Source: CAYMEK01 sp964389305 (GTDB lineage Bacteria > Spirochaetota > Spirochaetia > SZUA-6 > DRHE01). Taken from it: a stretch of 17,455 nucleotides of DNA. Shown here piece after piece: positions 7,963-14,501 of the stretch (its first letter is position 1; each line of letters starts with the position of its first letter). Below the pieces are notes generated by a model, which saw only the letters and a list, made by a program, of their open reading frames with translations, did no database searches and had not been told where the DNA came from. Location: positions 1-17,455 of the forward strand of contig CAYMEK010000080.1 in NCBI GenBank assembly GCA_964389305.1, read 5' to 3'. Both the position numbers and the translations under genes were made by a program.

Positions 7963-8577
7963 TTACCGCTCCAGGCGGGCCAGGAGATCCTGCCAGCCCT
8001 GCTCTCGAAGCCGGCGCTTGGTTTCCTCCAGCTCCTCCTCCCGGACGTTTTTGATCAGGACCCGGTAGACGCCCGAGGAAGTCTCCTCCACCACGCCCTG
8101 GAATCCCCTGGCCCGCAGCTCGCCGACCAGGCGCTCTGCGTTGTCCAGGGTACGGAAGGCGCCGACCTGGATACTGTAGATCGCCACCAGCGGTGTTCCC
8201 CGGGCTCCTTCCACCGAGTCCGGCGGCAGTACTTCGATACGGACCCTGGTCACGCCCTTTCCGGTCATCCCGATGGCGGCGGCCGCCGCCCGGGACAGAT
8301 CGATGATCCGCCCGGACACGAAGGGACCGCGATCATTGATACGGACCACCGTGGTCTTGCCATTCTCCAGGTTTATAACCTTTACCAGGGTGCCGAAAGG
8401 CAGGCTCTGGTGCGCCGCGGTAAGCTTTGCCGTATCGAAAACCTCTCCGCTGGCCGTCCGGCGACCCTGGAACTTGCCGCCGTACCAGGAGGCCAGCCCT
8501 TCCTGTTGGAAGGAGTAAAGCCGGGTGGAGGCCAGCAGTAACACCGCCCATACCAGGGCGCAAGCTCTTGAACACAT
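7963..8577 (-). CDS. rlpA: RlpA-like septal/peptidoglycan lytic protein with SPOR domain
   Basis: This 204-aa protein has an N-terminal hydrophobic signal (about residues 5-21), a double-psi beta-barrel RlpA domain (about 26-117) and a C-terminal SPOR domain (about 131-200). RlpA motifs are GLASWYGGKFQGRRTASGE (27-45), LPFGTLVKV (59-67) and the catalytic-type INDRGPF-GRIIDLS block (80-95). The SPOR part begins YSIQVGAF (134-141). RlpA proteins cleave or bind denuded glycan strands, and SPOR domains localise to septal peptidoglycan. No lipobox Cys is seen after the signal, so it looks secreted or periplasmic rather than a lipoprotein. Its start has no clear Shine-Dalgarno sequence. It is divergent from lysK. 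Confidence 0.9.
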   Translation of the reverse strand: MCSRACALVWAVLLLASTRLYSFQQEGLASWYGGKFQGRRTASGEVFDTAKLTAAHQSLPFGTLVKVINLENGKTTVVRINDRGPFVSGRIIDLSRAAAAAIGMTGKGVTRVRIEVLPPDSVEGARGTPLVAIYSIQVGAFRTLDNAERLVGELRARGFQGVVEETSSGVYRVLIKNVREEELEETKRRLREQGWQDLLARLER

Positions 8578-8702
8578 AACCGTTTTTACCTATCGACCTC
8601 AGCCCGCCAAAGGTTGAACTGTCTTTTCTTGAAACCCCGCCCTTCGAAAGAGCCCGATTGAAGGAGCGCCGGGGCGGCAGCCGCAGATCGCGGGGCTTCC
8701 GC

Positions 8703-8715
8703 GTTGTTGAACAAC
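8703..8715. promoter_or_regulatory. Small palindrome over the lysK -35 box
   Basis: GTTGTT-G-AACAAC is a perfect inverted repeat with 6-base arms. It covers the -35 hexamer TTGAAC (8707-8712) of the proposed lysK promoter. It could be a repressor site or a chance feature of the AT-richer promoter segment; nothing identifies a cognate regulator. Confidence 0.3.
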
Positions 8716-8734
8716 CCGTGAAGATCATTATACT
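8707..8734 (+). promoter_or_regulatory. Promoter of lysK-rpiA, -10 box close to the start codon
   Basis: TTGAAC (8707-8712), a 16-base spacer and TATACT (8729-8734) form a good sigma-70-like promoter. The -10 box ends 11 bases before the lysK ATG, so the leader would be only about 5 bases, part of which is AAGGG. On the opposite strand a perfect TATAAT (8727-8732) is also present and might serve the rlpA gene with a leader of about 140 bases. Confidence 0.55.
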
Positions 8735-8745
8735 GTGAAGGGCTT

Positions 8746-10320
8746 ATGAGCAAAGCGGCACACTGGGCGGACAGCTACGCCGAACGGATCATCCGGGAAA
8801 AGGGGGACAAGGAGCTGTACGTCTGCGCCTCCGGTATCACCCCTTCCGGCACCGTGCACATCGGCAACTTCCGGGAGATCATCACCGTGGAGCTGGTGGT
8901 GCGGGCCCTGCGGGAGAGGGGAAAAAAGGTACGCTTCATCTACTCCTGGGACGACTACGACGTGTTTCGCAAGGTTCCGGCCAATATGCCCGCCCAGGAG
9001 ATGCTGAAAGACTACCTGAGGAAGCCCATCACTCTGACCCCGGACCCCTACGGCAAGGAAGAGAGCTACGCCCGCAGAAACGAGCTGGAGGTGGAAGCGC
9101 TTCTTCCCGTGGTAGGCATCGAGCCGGAGTATATCTACCAGGCCCTGGCCTACCGTGCCTCCAGGTATGCCGAGGGCATCCGCCGGGCCCTGGAAAACCG
9201 TGACCGCCTGCGGGAGATCCTGAACGAGCATCGCACTTCGGCCCTGCCCGAGGACTGGTGGCCGATCAGCGTGTTCTGTACCTCCTGCGACCGGGATACC
9301 ACCGTGGTAACGGATTGGGACGGCCGGTATTCCGTCTCCTACTGCTGCTCCAGCTGCGGGAACGAGGAGCGGCTCGACCTGCGCCAAACCTCGGCGGTCA
9401 AGCTTCTCTGGAGAATAGACTGGCCCATGCGCTGGGCCTACGAAGGGGTGGACTTCGAGCCGGCGGGCAAGGACCACCACTCCGAGGGCGGTTCCTTCGA
9501 CACGGCCCGCCGGATCGTCGAGGAGGTCTACAGTCACCCGGTCCCCACCAGCTTCCAGTACGACTTCATAGGCATCAAGGGCCGGACAGGGAAGATATCC
9601 TCCTCCGGTGGGGAGGTGGTCAGCCTCAAGGACGTGCTGGAAATCTACCAGCCGGAAGTGGTACGGTACCTCTTCGCCTCCAGCCGGCCCAACACCGAGT
9701 TTGCCGTTTCCTTCGACCTGGATGTGATCAAAATCTACGAGGATTACGACCGCTGCGAGCGGATCTACTTCGGAGCCGAGAAGGTCAGTGAGAGCCGGTC
9801 GCTGAAGGAGCGCCGGATCTACGAGCTGTCCCAGATCGGCGGTGTGCCTTCCCGCCTGCCGACCCAGGTTCCTTTTCGCCACCTGTGCAACCTGGTCCAA
9901 ACCCAAGCAGGCGATATGGAGGGGGTTCTCGGCTCTCTCGGCCTGCCGGGCAACGAAGAGGATCTTCAGAAGGTACGAGGGCGAGCCACCTGCGCCTGGA
10001 GGTGGGTAACCCGGTATGCCCCGGATTCGTTCCGCTTCTCCCTGCGGCCTCCCGGAGCCCCACCGGTAGCTGTCACGGAGCGAGAGCGGCGGGCCATCGC
10101 GGCGCTGCGCCGGGAAATCGAGGAGAAACTGGAAAGCCACGACGAGAAAAGCCTGGCCGAAGCGATCTACGCCCTGGCGGCGGAGGTGGGAGTGGAGCCC
10201 AGAGATTTCTTCAAGCTGATCTACCGGGTGCTGATCGATCAGGAAATGGGGCCGCGCCTGGCCAGCTTCCTCCTGACCATAGGAAAGGAGCGGGTGCTCG
10301 AGCTTCTCGGCGCCTACTGA
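8746..10320 (+). CDS. lysK: Lysyl-tRNA synthetase, class I
   Basis: LysK charges tRNA-Lys with lysine using a class I Rossmann catalytic core, unrelated to the more common class II LysS. The 524-aa protein shows PSGTVHIGNFRE (33-44) as the HIGH region, GKDHHSEGGSFDTA (241-254), and KISSSGG (283-289) as the KMSKS loop. A zinc-ribbon-like pair lies between them: Cys178-x2-Cys181 and Cys201-x2-Cys204. The C-terminal half has the helical anticodon-binding region. The N-terminal sequence (HWADSYAERI) is typical, supporting ATG 8746. It is followed 7 bases later by rpiA. Class I LysRS in a bacterium with otherwise bacterial genes suggests a spirochaete or alphaproteobacterium. Confidence 0.96.
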   Translation: MSKAAHWADSYAERIIREKGDKELYVCASGITPSGTVHIGNFREIITVELVVRALRERGKKVRFIYSWDDYDVFRKVPANMPAQEMLKDYLRKPITLTPDPYGKEESYARRNELEVEALLPVVGIEPEYIYQALAYRASRYAEGIRRALENRDRLREILNEHRTSALPEDWWPISVFCTSCDRDTTVVTDWDGRYSVSYCCSSCGNEERLDLRQTSAVKLLWRIDWPMRWAYEGVDFEPAGKDHHSEGGSFDTARRIVEEVYSHPVPTSFQYDFIGIKGRTGKISSSGGEVVSLKDVLEIYQPEVVRYLFASSRPNTEFAVSFDLDVIKIYEDYDRCERIYFGAEKVSESRSLKERRIYELSQIGGVPSRLPTQVPFRHLCNLVQTQAGDMEGVLGSLGLPGNEEDLQKVRGRATCAWRWVTRYAPDSFRFSLRPPGAPPVAVTERERRAIAALRREIEEKLESHDEKSLAEAIYALAAEVGVEPRDFFKLIYRVLIDQEMGPRLASFLLTIGKERVLELLGAY

Positions 10321-10327
10321 CCGCAGC

Positions 10328-11041
10328 ATGAGCACTACGGAGGTCAAACGCCTACTGGGCTCCACCGCCGTGGAGGCCCTGGTCAGAAGCGGCATGAAGC
10401 TGGGCCTGGGAACCGGTTCGACCGCGGTGCAGGCCGTGTACCGGATCGGAGAGCTGCTCGGCTGCGGCTCTCTGCGGGACATCGTGGCAGTGCCCACCAG
10501 CTTCCAGACGGTAGTAGCCTGCCGGCAGGCAGGGATTTCGCTGTCCACCCTCAACGATCCGGTCGTGGACGGAAAGCTGGACCTGACCATCGACGGTGCG
10601 GACGAAGTCGACCCCCGGTGGAACCTGATCAAGGGGGGAGGAGCCGCCATGCTGATCGAGAAGCTGGTCGCCCGGGCCTCCCGGAACTACTGTATCATTG
10701 TCGAGAGCTACAAGATCGTGAGGCGACTGGGAGAACAGGCTCCCGTACCGGTAGAGATCATTCCGGAAGCCCTGGTCACCGCAACCCGACAGCTCGAGGC
10801 ACTGAACGGAATTGTCACCCTGCGCCTGGCCACCATGAAGGAGGGGCCGGTCATCAGCGACCACGGCAACTTCATTCTCGATGTCAGCTTCCCGCGCTCC
10901 TTTTCTCCGAAACGGATGGAAGCGCAGATCATGGCCATTCCCGGAGTGGCGGCCAACGGCATCTTCACGCTGCCGGTGACCGATTTGTTCATCGGTTATC
11001 CGGACGGTCGGACCGAGCGCAAGAGCAGAACAGGGCAGTAG
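10328..11041 (+). CDS. rpiA: Ribose-5-phosphate isomerase A
   Basis: RpiA interconverts ribose-5-phosphate and ribulose-5-phosphate in the non-oxidative pentose phosphate pathway. The 237-aa protein carries GLGTGSTA (26-33), PTSFQT (56-61), DGADEVD (89-95) with the catalytic Asp, KGGGAAMLIEK (102-112) and GNFILDV later in the chain. Length and motifs are complete. ATG 10328 lies 7 bases after the lysK stop with no evident Shine-Dalgarno, so it is probably translated by coupling within the lysK transcript. It supplies PRPP precursor, which NadC uses, but the two genes are in separate operons. It converges on the sigma-54 activator gene with 9 bases between stops. Confidence 0.95.
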   Translation: MSTTEVKRLLGSTAVEALVRSGMKLGLGTGSTAVQAVYRIGELLGCGSLRDIVAVPTSFQTVVACRQAGISLSTLNDPVVDGKLDLTIDGADEVDPRWNLIKGGGAAMLIEKLVARASRNYCIIVESYKIVRRLGEQAPVPVEIIPEALVTATRQLEALNGIVTLRLATMKEGPVISDHGNFILDVSFPRSFSPKRMEAQIMAIPGVAANGIFTLPVTDLFIGYPDGRTERKSRTGQ

Positions 11042-11050
11042 CGGCGGCCT

Positions 11051-12430
11051 TCAGCGGTTATGCTTCCAGCTCGGATGGGTGATGGCGAAGCGCTTGATCT
11101 TGTAGTTCAAGGCCCGGCTGGAGATCCCCAGCAGGCGGGCGGCCTCTTTCTGGACCCAGCCGCAGCGCTCCAACGCCTGCAGGATCAGCTCCCTCTCCGC
11201 TTCTTCCAGGGAAATCCCGCCTGAAGGAAGCCGCAGCGTTTGCTCTTTCTCGCCTGCGGTTTCATGGGCGAAGAAAAGATTGAGGTCATCGGCGGTAACC
11301 ATCTCCCCCTCGGCCAGGAGCACGGCTCGTTCCATGGTGTTTTCCAGCTCCCTGATGTTGCCGGGCCAGTGATAGCCGGTCAGCATCCGCATGGCCGCCG
11401 GCTCGATCCCCCGGATCTTCTTGTTCATCTGGCTGGAGAACTTGGCCAGGAAAAACTGGATGAGCAGCCCTATATCCCCATTGCGCTCCCGCAGGGGCGG
11501 GAGGCGGATGGTTACCACGTTCAGCCGGTAGTACAGGTCCTCACGGAACAGCCCCCGCTGCATCCGCTGCATCAGGTCCTGGTTGGTGGCCGAGATGATG
11601 CGCACGTCGGTCTTCACCGTCTCGTTGGAGCCGAGCCGTTCGAACTCCTTCTCCTGGATAACCCGCAGGACCTTGGCCTGGGTGTACTGGCTCATGTCGG
11701 CCACCTCGTCGAGAAAGATCGTACCCCCGTCGGCGTGCTCGAAGCGGCCGATGCGCTGCCGGTCGGCGCCAGTGAAAGCCCCTCGCTCGTGGCCGAACAG
11801 CTCGCTTTCCAGGAGCTGTTCGGGTAAAGCGGCGCAGTTGACCCGAACAAGAGGCCCGTCCGCCCGCCTGCTGTTGTAGTGGATGGCCCCGGCCACCAGC
11901 TCCTTCCCGGTACCGGTCTCCCCCAGGATGATCACGCTGGAATCGGTTTTGGCCACCCGGTTAACGATCTTGAATACGTTCTTTATCTCCAGGCTCTCGC
12001 CGATGAAATTATAGGGCTGGTAAATATTGCGGTAGCGTTCGCTCAAGGCCGCGGCTCCGCTCTTGCCGGAGGTGTGCTCCAGGGCTCGCTTGATCTGGAA
12101 GTTCAGCTCAGGTATGCTGAACGGCTTCTGCAGGATGCTGAACGCTCCTTCCTGCACCGCCAGCACGCCTTCCTGCAGGGTATCCAGCTCGGTGTCTACG
12201 ATCACCGCCGTATCGGGGTTTTTCTTCTTGACGGCGTGCAGCAGCTCGTGGGCGCTGCCCCCCGGGATGGTGATTTGGACGATGATCACGTCGAAATCGT
12301 GCTCTTTTATGAGGGCGAGAGCCTGGCCGTACTCCGAAGCCTGCTTCACGGAGTGGCCGATACTGTGAAAAAAACTGCTGACATCGCTGCACAGGTATTC
12401 GTCCTGGTCCACGATGAGTAGATTGCTCAT
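11051..12430 (-). CDS. NtrC-type sigma-54 activator with degenerate receiver domain
   Basis: This 459-aa regulator has a response-regulator-like receiver (1-118), an AAA+ sigma-54 interaction domain (about 140-375) and a Fis-type helix-turn-helix (about 410-450). The AAA+ part is intact: Walker A GETGTGKE (170-177), GAFTGA (218-223) for sigma-54 contact, Walker B FLDEVAD (239-245) and the WPGNIRELEN segment (355-364). The receiver keeps Thr80 and Lys102-Pro but has Gln52 where the phosphorylated Asp normally lies (DVIIVQITIP, 47-56), and the acidic pair reads Asp8-Gln9. Phosphorylation is therefore unlikely, and activity may be constitutive or set by another ligand or partner. No histidine kinase gene is nearby. 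It is divergent from the cNMP-binding gene, and its own promoter is leaderless-type. Confidence 0.93.
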   Translation of the reverse strand: MSNLLIVDQDEYLCSDVSSFFHSIGHSVKQASEYGQALALIKEHDFDVIIVQITIPGGSAHELLHAVKKKNPDTAVIVDTELDTLQEGVLAVQEGAFSILQKPFSIPELNFQIKRALEHTSGKSGAAALSERYRNIYQPYNFIGESLEIKNVFKIVNRVAKTDSSVIILGETGTGKELVAGAIHYNSRRADGPLVRVNCAALPEQLLESELFGHERGAFTGADRQRIGRFEHADGGTIFLDEVADMSQYTQAKVLRVIQEKEFERLGSNETVKTDVRIISATNQDLMQRMQRGLFREDLYYRLNVVTIRLPPLRERNGDIGLLIQFFLAKFSSQMNKKIRGIEPAAMRMLTGYHWPGNIRELENTMERAVLLAEGEMVTADDLNLFFAHETAGEKEQTLRLPSGGISLEEAERELILQALERCGWVQKEAARLLGISSRALNYKIKRFAITHPSWKHNR

Positions 12431-12437
12431 TGCCTCA

Positions 12438-12465
12438 ATGATAATCCGATCACCGATAAGTTCAA
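12438..12465 (-). promoter_or_regulatory. Leaderless-type promoter of the sigma-54 activator gene
   Basis: On the minus strand TTGAAC (12460-12465), a 16-base spacer and TATCAT (12438-12443) form a sigma-70-like promoter. The -10 box ends 7 bases before ATG 12430, so the predicted start of transcription is the start codon. A short GAGG lies between, too far into the start region to be in the mRNA if this promoter is used. Confidence 0.58.
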
Positions 12466-12509
12466 GCTGGGAACCGGGGATATTTCCTACGGACCCCGGC
12501 AGAACGTTA

Positions 12510-12539
12510 TTGCAGCTTGCTTCCTATCCGGCGTATAGT
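12510..12539 (+). promoter_or_regulatory. Promoter of the cNMP-binding/HD-GYP-like gene
   Basis: TTGCAG (12510-12515), an 18-base spacer and TATAGT (12534-12539) form a plausible sigma-70-like promoter. The -10 box ends 14 bases before ATG 12554, leaving a leader of about 8 bases without a recognisable Shine-Dalgarno sequence. I looked for a sigma-54 GG-N10-GC site here and did not find one. Confidence 0.5.
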
Positions 12540-12553
12540 TATTTTGTAGAGCA

Positions 12554-13426
12554 ATGGATTCGGACTCATCGATCATAGAGCAGCTCAGAAGCATCTCTTT
12601 TTTCTCCAATATGAGCGAGCACGACCTCACCCAGATCGCCGAGATCACCGAGCAGAAAAGCTACGAGGCGGGGGATGTGATCATCGAAGAGCGAACCGCG
12701 GCGGAACGTTTCTTTATCATCTATCGCGGGAAGATCGAAATCAGCAAGCGCTTCGAAAACGGAGAGCACTTCGTCCTGGCCGTTCACAGCGACGGGGACT
12801 TCTTTGGCGAGATGGCCCTGCTCGACGAGGGGCTGCGCTCGGCTACGGCCCGGGCTCTCGAGCCGACCATGGTCCTGGAAATCACCCGCCCCAATTTCGA
12901 AACCCTTTTGTATAAAGCGCCGGTGGTAGCCTACCACATCATAAAAGAGCTCAGCTCCCGGCTGCGGGAAACCGGCGCCCTGCTCATCTCGTTTCTGCAG
13001 AGCAGAAACCGTCAACTTTACCGCTCCTACCTGGATACCATCTCAACCGTCATTCAGGCCATGGAGGCCGAGTCGGGCGGCGGCGGGCAGAGGCAGAGGG
13101 TACGGCGCCTCGCCGCCGCCGTCGGCCAGGAGATCGGGTTGTCCGAGGAGGAGATGCTCACCCTGGAGATCAACGCCCTGATTCACGACCTCGCTACGGC
13201 CAGCTTTCCCGGCCCCCCGCTGCGGCTGCAGACGGGGGCTGTGGCCAAAAGCATCATCGCCGCGGCGCAGACCTTCGTCACTCTGACCGCCGAGCCTCCA
13301 GCAGGAAAGGGCTTAAGCAGCGAACAAGCGGTAAAAGATATCGCCAAGGGCACCGAGGGCGAGGAGCCCGACCCGCAGGTCATGCAAGCCTTTAAAAAGC
13401 TCCAGCGCTCGAAGCAGTTACCTTAA
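12554..13426 (+). CDS. Cyclic-nucleotide-binding protein with degenerate HD-GYP-like C-terminus
   Basis: This 290-aa protein has an N-terminal cNMP-binding beta-roll (about 10-135). The phosphate-binding cassette is FGEMALLDEGLRSATARA (84-101), with the key Glu86 and Arg95 retained, so it should still bind a cyclic nucleotide. Residues 156-282 resemble an HD-GYP c-di-GMP phosphodiesterase domain: QRVRRLA-x3-GQEIGLSEEE (181-200), LIHDLA (209-214), an AQTFVTLTAEPP segment (238-249) like ADVYDALTSDRP, and PDPQVMQAF (272-280). However, the first metal His is Gln179, the HDIGK motif reads HDLAT, and the segment with the HHE and GYP motifs is missing. The C-terminus is probably a non-catalytic signalling or dimerisation module. 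No DNA-binding helix-turn-helix is seen, unlike CRP. Divergent from the sigma-54 activator. Confidence 0.85.
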   Translation: MDSDSSIIEQLRSISFFSNMSEHDLTQIAEITEQKSYEAGDVIIEERTAAERFFIIYRGKIEISKRFENGEHFVLAVHSDGDFFGEMALLDEGLRSATARALEPTMVLEITRPNFETLLYKAPVVAYHIIKELSSRLRETGALLISFLQSRNRQLYRSYLDTISTVIQAMEAESGGGGQRQRVRRLAAAVGQEIGLSEEEMLTLEINALIHDLATASFPGPPLRLQTGAVAKSIIAAAQTFVTLTAEPPAGKGLSSEQAVKDIAKGTEGEEPDPQVMQAFKKLQRSKQLP

Positions 13427-13448
13427 AAACGGTAGCGACGAAGAGCAT

Positions 13449-14114
13449 TCAGCCGCGTACAGCCTCGCGCGCGATTTCCCGTTTGGTGCGATCGATGGAT
13501 CTCTCCAGATCGCGTATCACCGCGAAGGTGTCCTCCATGACCGCGGTGAACATCATCCGGGCTTTCTTCGGATTCTTCTTGCTCAGCTCGATCAGGTTGT
13601 AGAAGGCTACCTTGGTGTCGTCGCCCCCGGCGATGACGTCGCAGGTCCGCTGGTGCTTGGCCAGAAGGGCAGCGGCCCCAAAGCAGTCTCCCACCTGATA
13701 GCGGTGGCTTCTGTTGCGCTCCGGGTAGGCCGAGCCCTGGATCACCTCACAGATCGAGGTTGCGTCATCACCCTTCTTGAGGATCACCTCACCCTTCCGA
13801 TACGCCTTGTAGTACGCTTCCTGCGAGGGCGCCACACCCCCATAGACGTTCCTGGAGCTGTAGGGATCGGTTCCGACCAGCTCGTAGGCTCCGGATACCT
13901 TGCGAATCTCGGGATTACGCAGGGCGTGGCGGGTGCCATGAATCGCGTCATGTTTGATCAAGGCCATATCCCGGGCTAGCTTCTTGGCTTCCAGCTCCAC
14001 ATCCTTCTCGGTCATCCCCATGATGTTCTGCTCGATCTCGAATTGAGAGTGAAACGGGCAGCGGGGGTAGCGGCAGCGCACCGAATAGATACCGTTCTTC
14101 AGTCTATAGGGCAT
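13449..14114 (-). CDS. Small protein with Cys motif and atypical cNMP-binding-like domain
   Basis: I do not recognise this 221-aa protein as a named family. Its N-terminus has Cys14-x4-Cys19 followed by His22, which could bind a metal ion. Residues 105-175 read like a cNMP-binding beta-roll: KGEVILKKGDDATSICEVIQG (107-127), then YQVGDCFGAAALL (139-151) and HQRTCDVIAG (154-163). In the phosphate-binding cassette the usual Glu after FG is Ala and the usual RSATV reads RTCDV, so canonical cAMP/cGMP binding is doubtful. The last 40 residues are charged and helical, with no obvious helix-turn-helix. The ATG has a strong Shine-Dalgarno (GAGGAGG). It converges on the preceding cNMP gene with 22 bases between stops, so the two may be functionally linked. 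The reading frame is well supported; the function is unknown. Confidence 0.75.
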   Translation of the reverse strand: MPYRLKNGIYSVRCRYPRCPFHSQFEIEQNIMGMTEKDVELEAKKLARDMALIKHDAIHGTRHALRNPEIRKVSGAYELVGTDPYSSRNVYGGVAPSQEAYYKAYRKGEVILKKGDDATSICEVIQGSAYPERNRSHRYQVGDCFGAAALLAKHQRTCDVIAGGDDTKVAFYNLIELSKKNPKKARMMFTAVMEDTFAVIRDLERSIDRTKREIAREAVRG

Positions 14115-14304
14115 ATCATCCTCCTCGACTCGTCTTCTATCGCTTGAAATGCAATCGTTATACCAAACGGTAAGTCGTATGGAAGTTTATCTAATTAACA
14201 GCGGTATAATGAAATAGTAAAGGACAGGCTTTTGCCCGAGGCGTTTTGGAGCCAGTTTAATTACGAAATCGTCATAATACTTATCTTTAATTTCGAAAAG
14301 GTAA
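14115..14304. other. AT-rich intergenic segment with weak promoter-like boxes
   Basis: This stretch is clearly more AT-rich than the rest of the window and holds no gene I can support. A TATAAC box on the minus strand (14157-14162) lies 42 bases before the 13449-14114 gene and may be its -10 element, though no good -35 box is visible. A perfect TATAAT on the plus strand (14205-14210), preceded by CGG rather than TGN, may be the -10 of the downstream LolA-like/M20 unit; again no -35 box is convincing. The segment probably marks the deletion or rearrangement junction that removed most of the ABC-permease gene. Confidence 0.4.
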
Positions 14305-14490
14305 GGAAATCCGCCTGCCCGGAGGCTTATCATCCCAAAAGACGGTCGTCTGCTGTTTTAGGGCTTGCCCCTGCTGATTCTGGGTACTATCCTGCTGTTA
14401 GGGCTTGCGACCCTGCTGGCCGCCTTGAATCCGGCCAGCCGGGCGGCAAAAATGGAGTTACTCGGGTTCCCCACCGCCACACCCGGATAG
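14305..14490 (+). pseudogene. Remnant of the C-terminus of an FtsX-type ABC transporter permease
   Basis: One plus-strand frame reads GNPPARRLIIPKDGRLLF, an in-frame TAG (14359-14361), then GLP, LLILGTILLLGLATLLAAL, NPASRAAKMEL and a TAG at 14488-14490. The hydrophobic helix followed by AAL-NPASRAAKMEL matches the end of FtsX/MacB/LolC-E-like permeases, where the last membrane helix leads into an (A/S)LYPARRAA-type tail. There is no start codon in this context, one internal stop, and the rest of the gene is absent. ABC permeases of this type usually precede LolA-like lipoprotein-sorting genes, which is what follows here. The assignment rests on about 60 residues. Confidence 0.65.
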
Positions 14491-14495
14491 GAGGT
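14489..14495 (+). promoter_or_regulatory. Shine-Dalgarno sequence fixing the start of the LolA-like gene
   Basis: AGGAGGT ends 6 bases before ATG 14502. It overlaps the terminal TAG of the permease remnant, as expected if the two genes were once translationally coupled. It decides in favour of 14502 over an in-frame TTG at 14232. Confidence 0.8.
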
Positions 14496-14501
14496 GTCGA
14501 T

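Noticed and set aside
12431..12553. Sigma-54 (GG-N10-GC) promoter in the divergent region, suggesting autoregulation by the adjacent activator
   Set aside because: The GG at 12498-12499 does not have GC at the required spacing, and no other TGGCA/TTGC pair was found. Sigma-70-like elements explain both starts.
14232..14501. N-terminal extension of the LolA-like protein from TTG 14232
   Set aside because: It would place the signal peptide 90 residues inside the protein. A strong Shine-Dalgarno sequence precedes ATG 14502, and another frame of the same DNA encodes the permease remnant.
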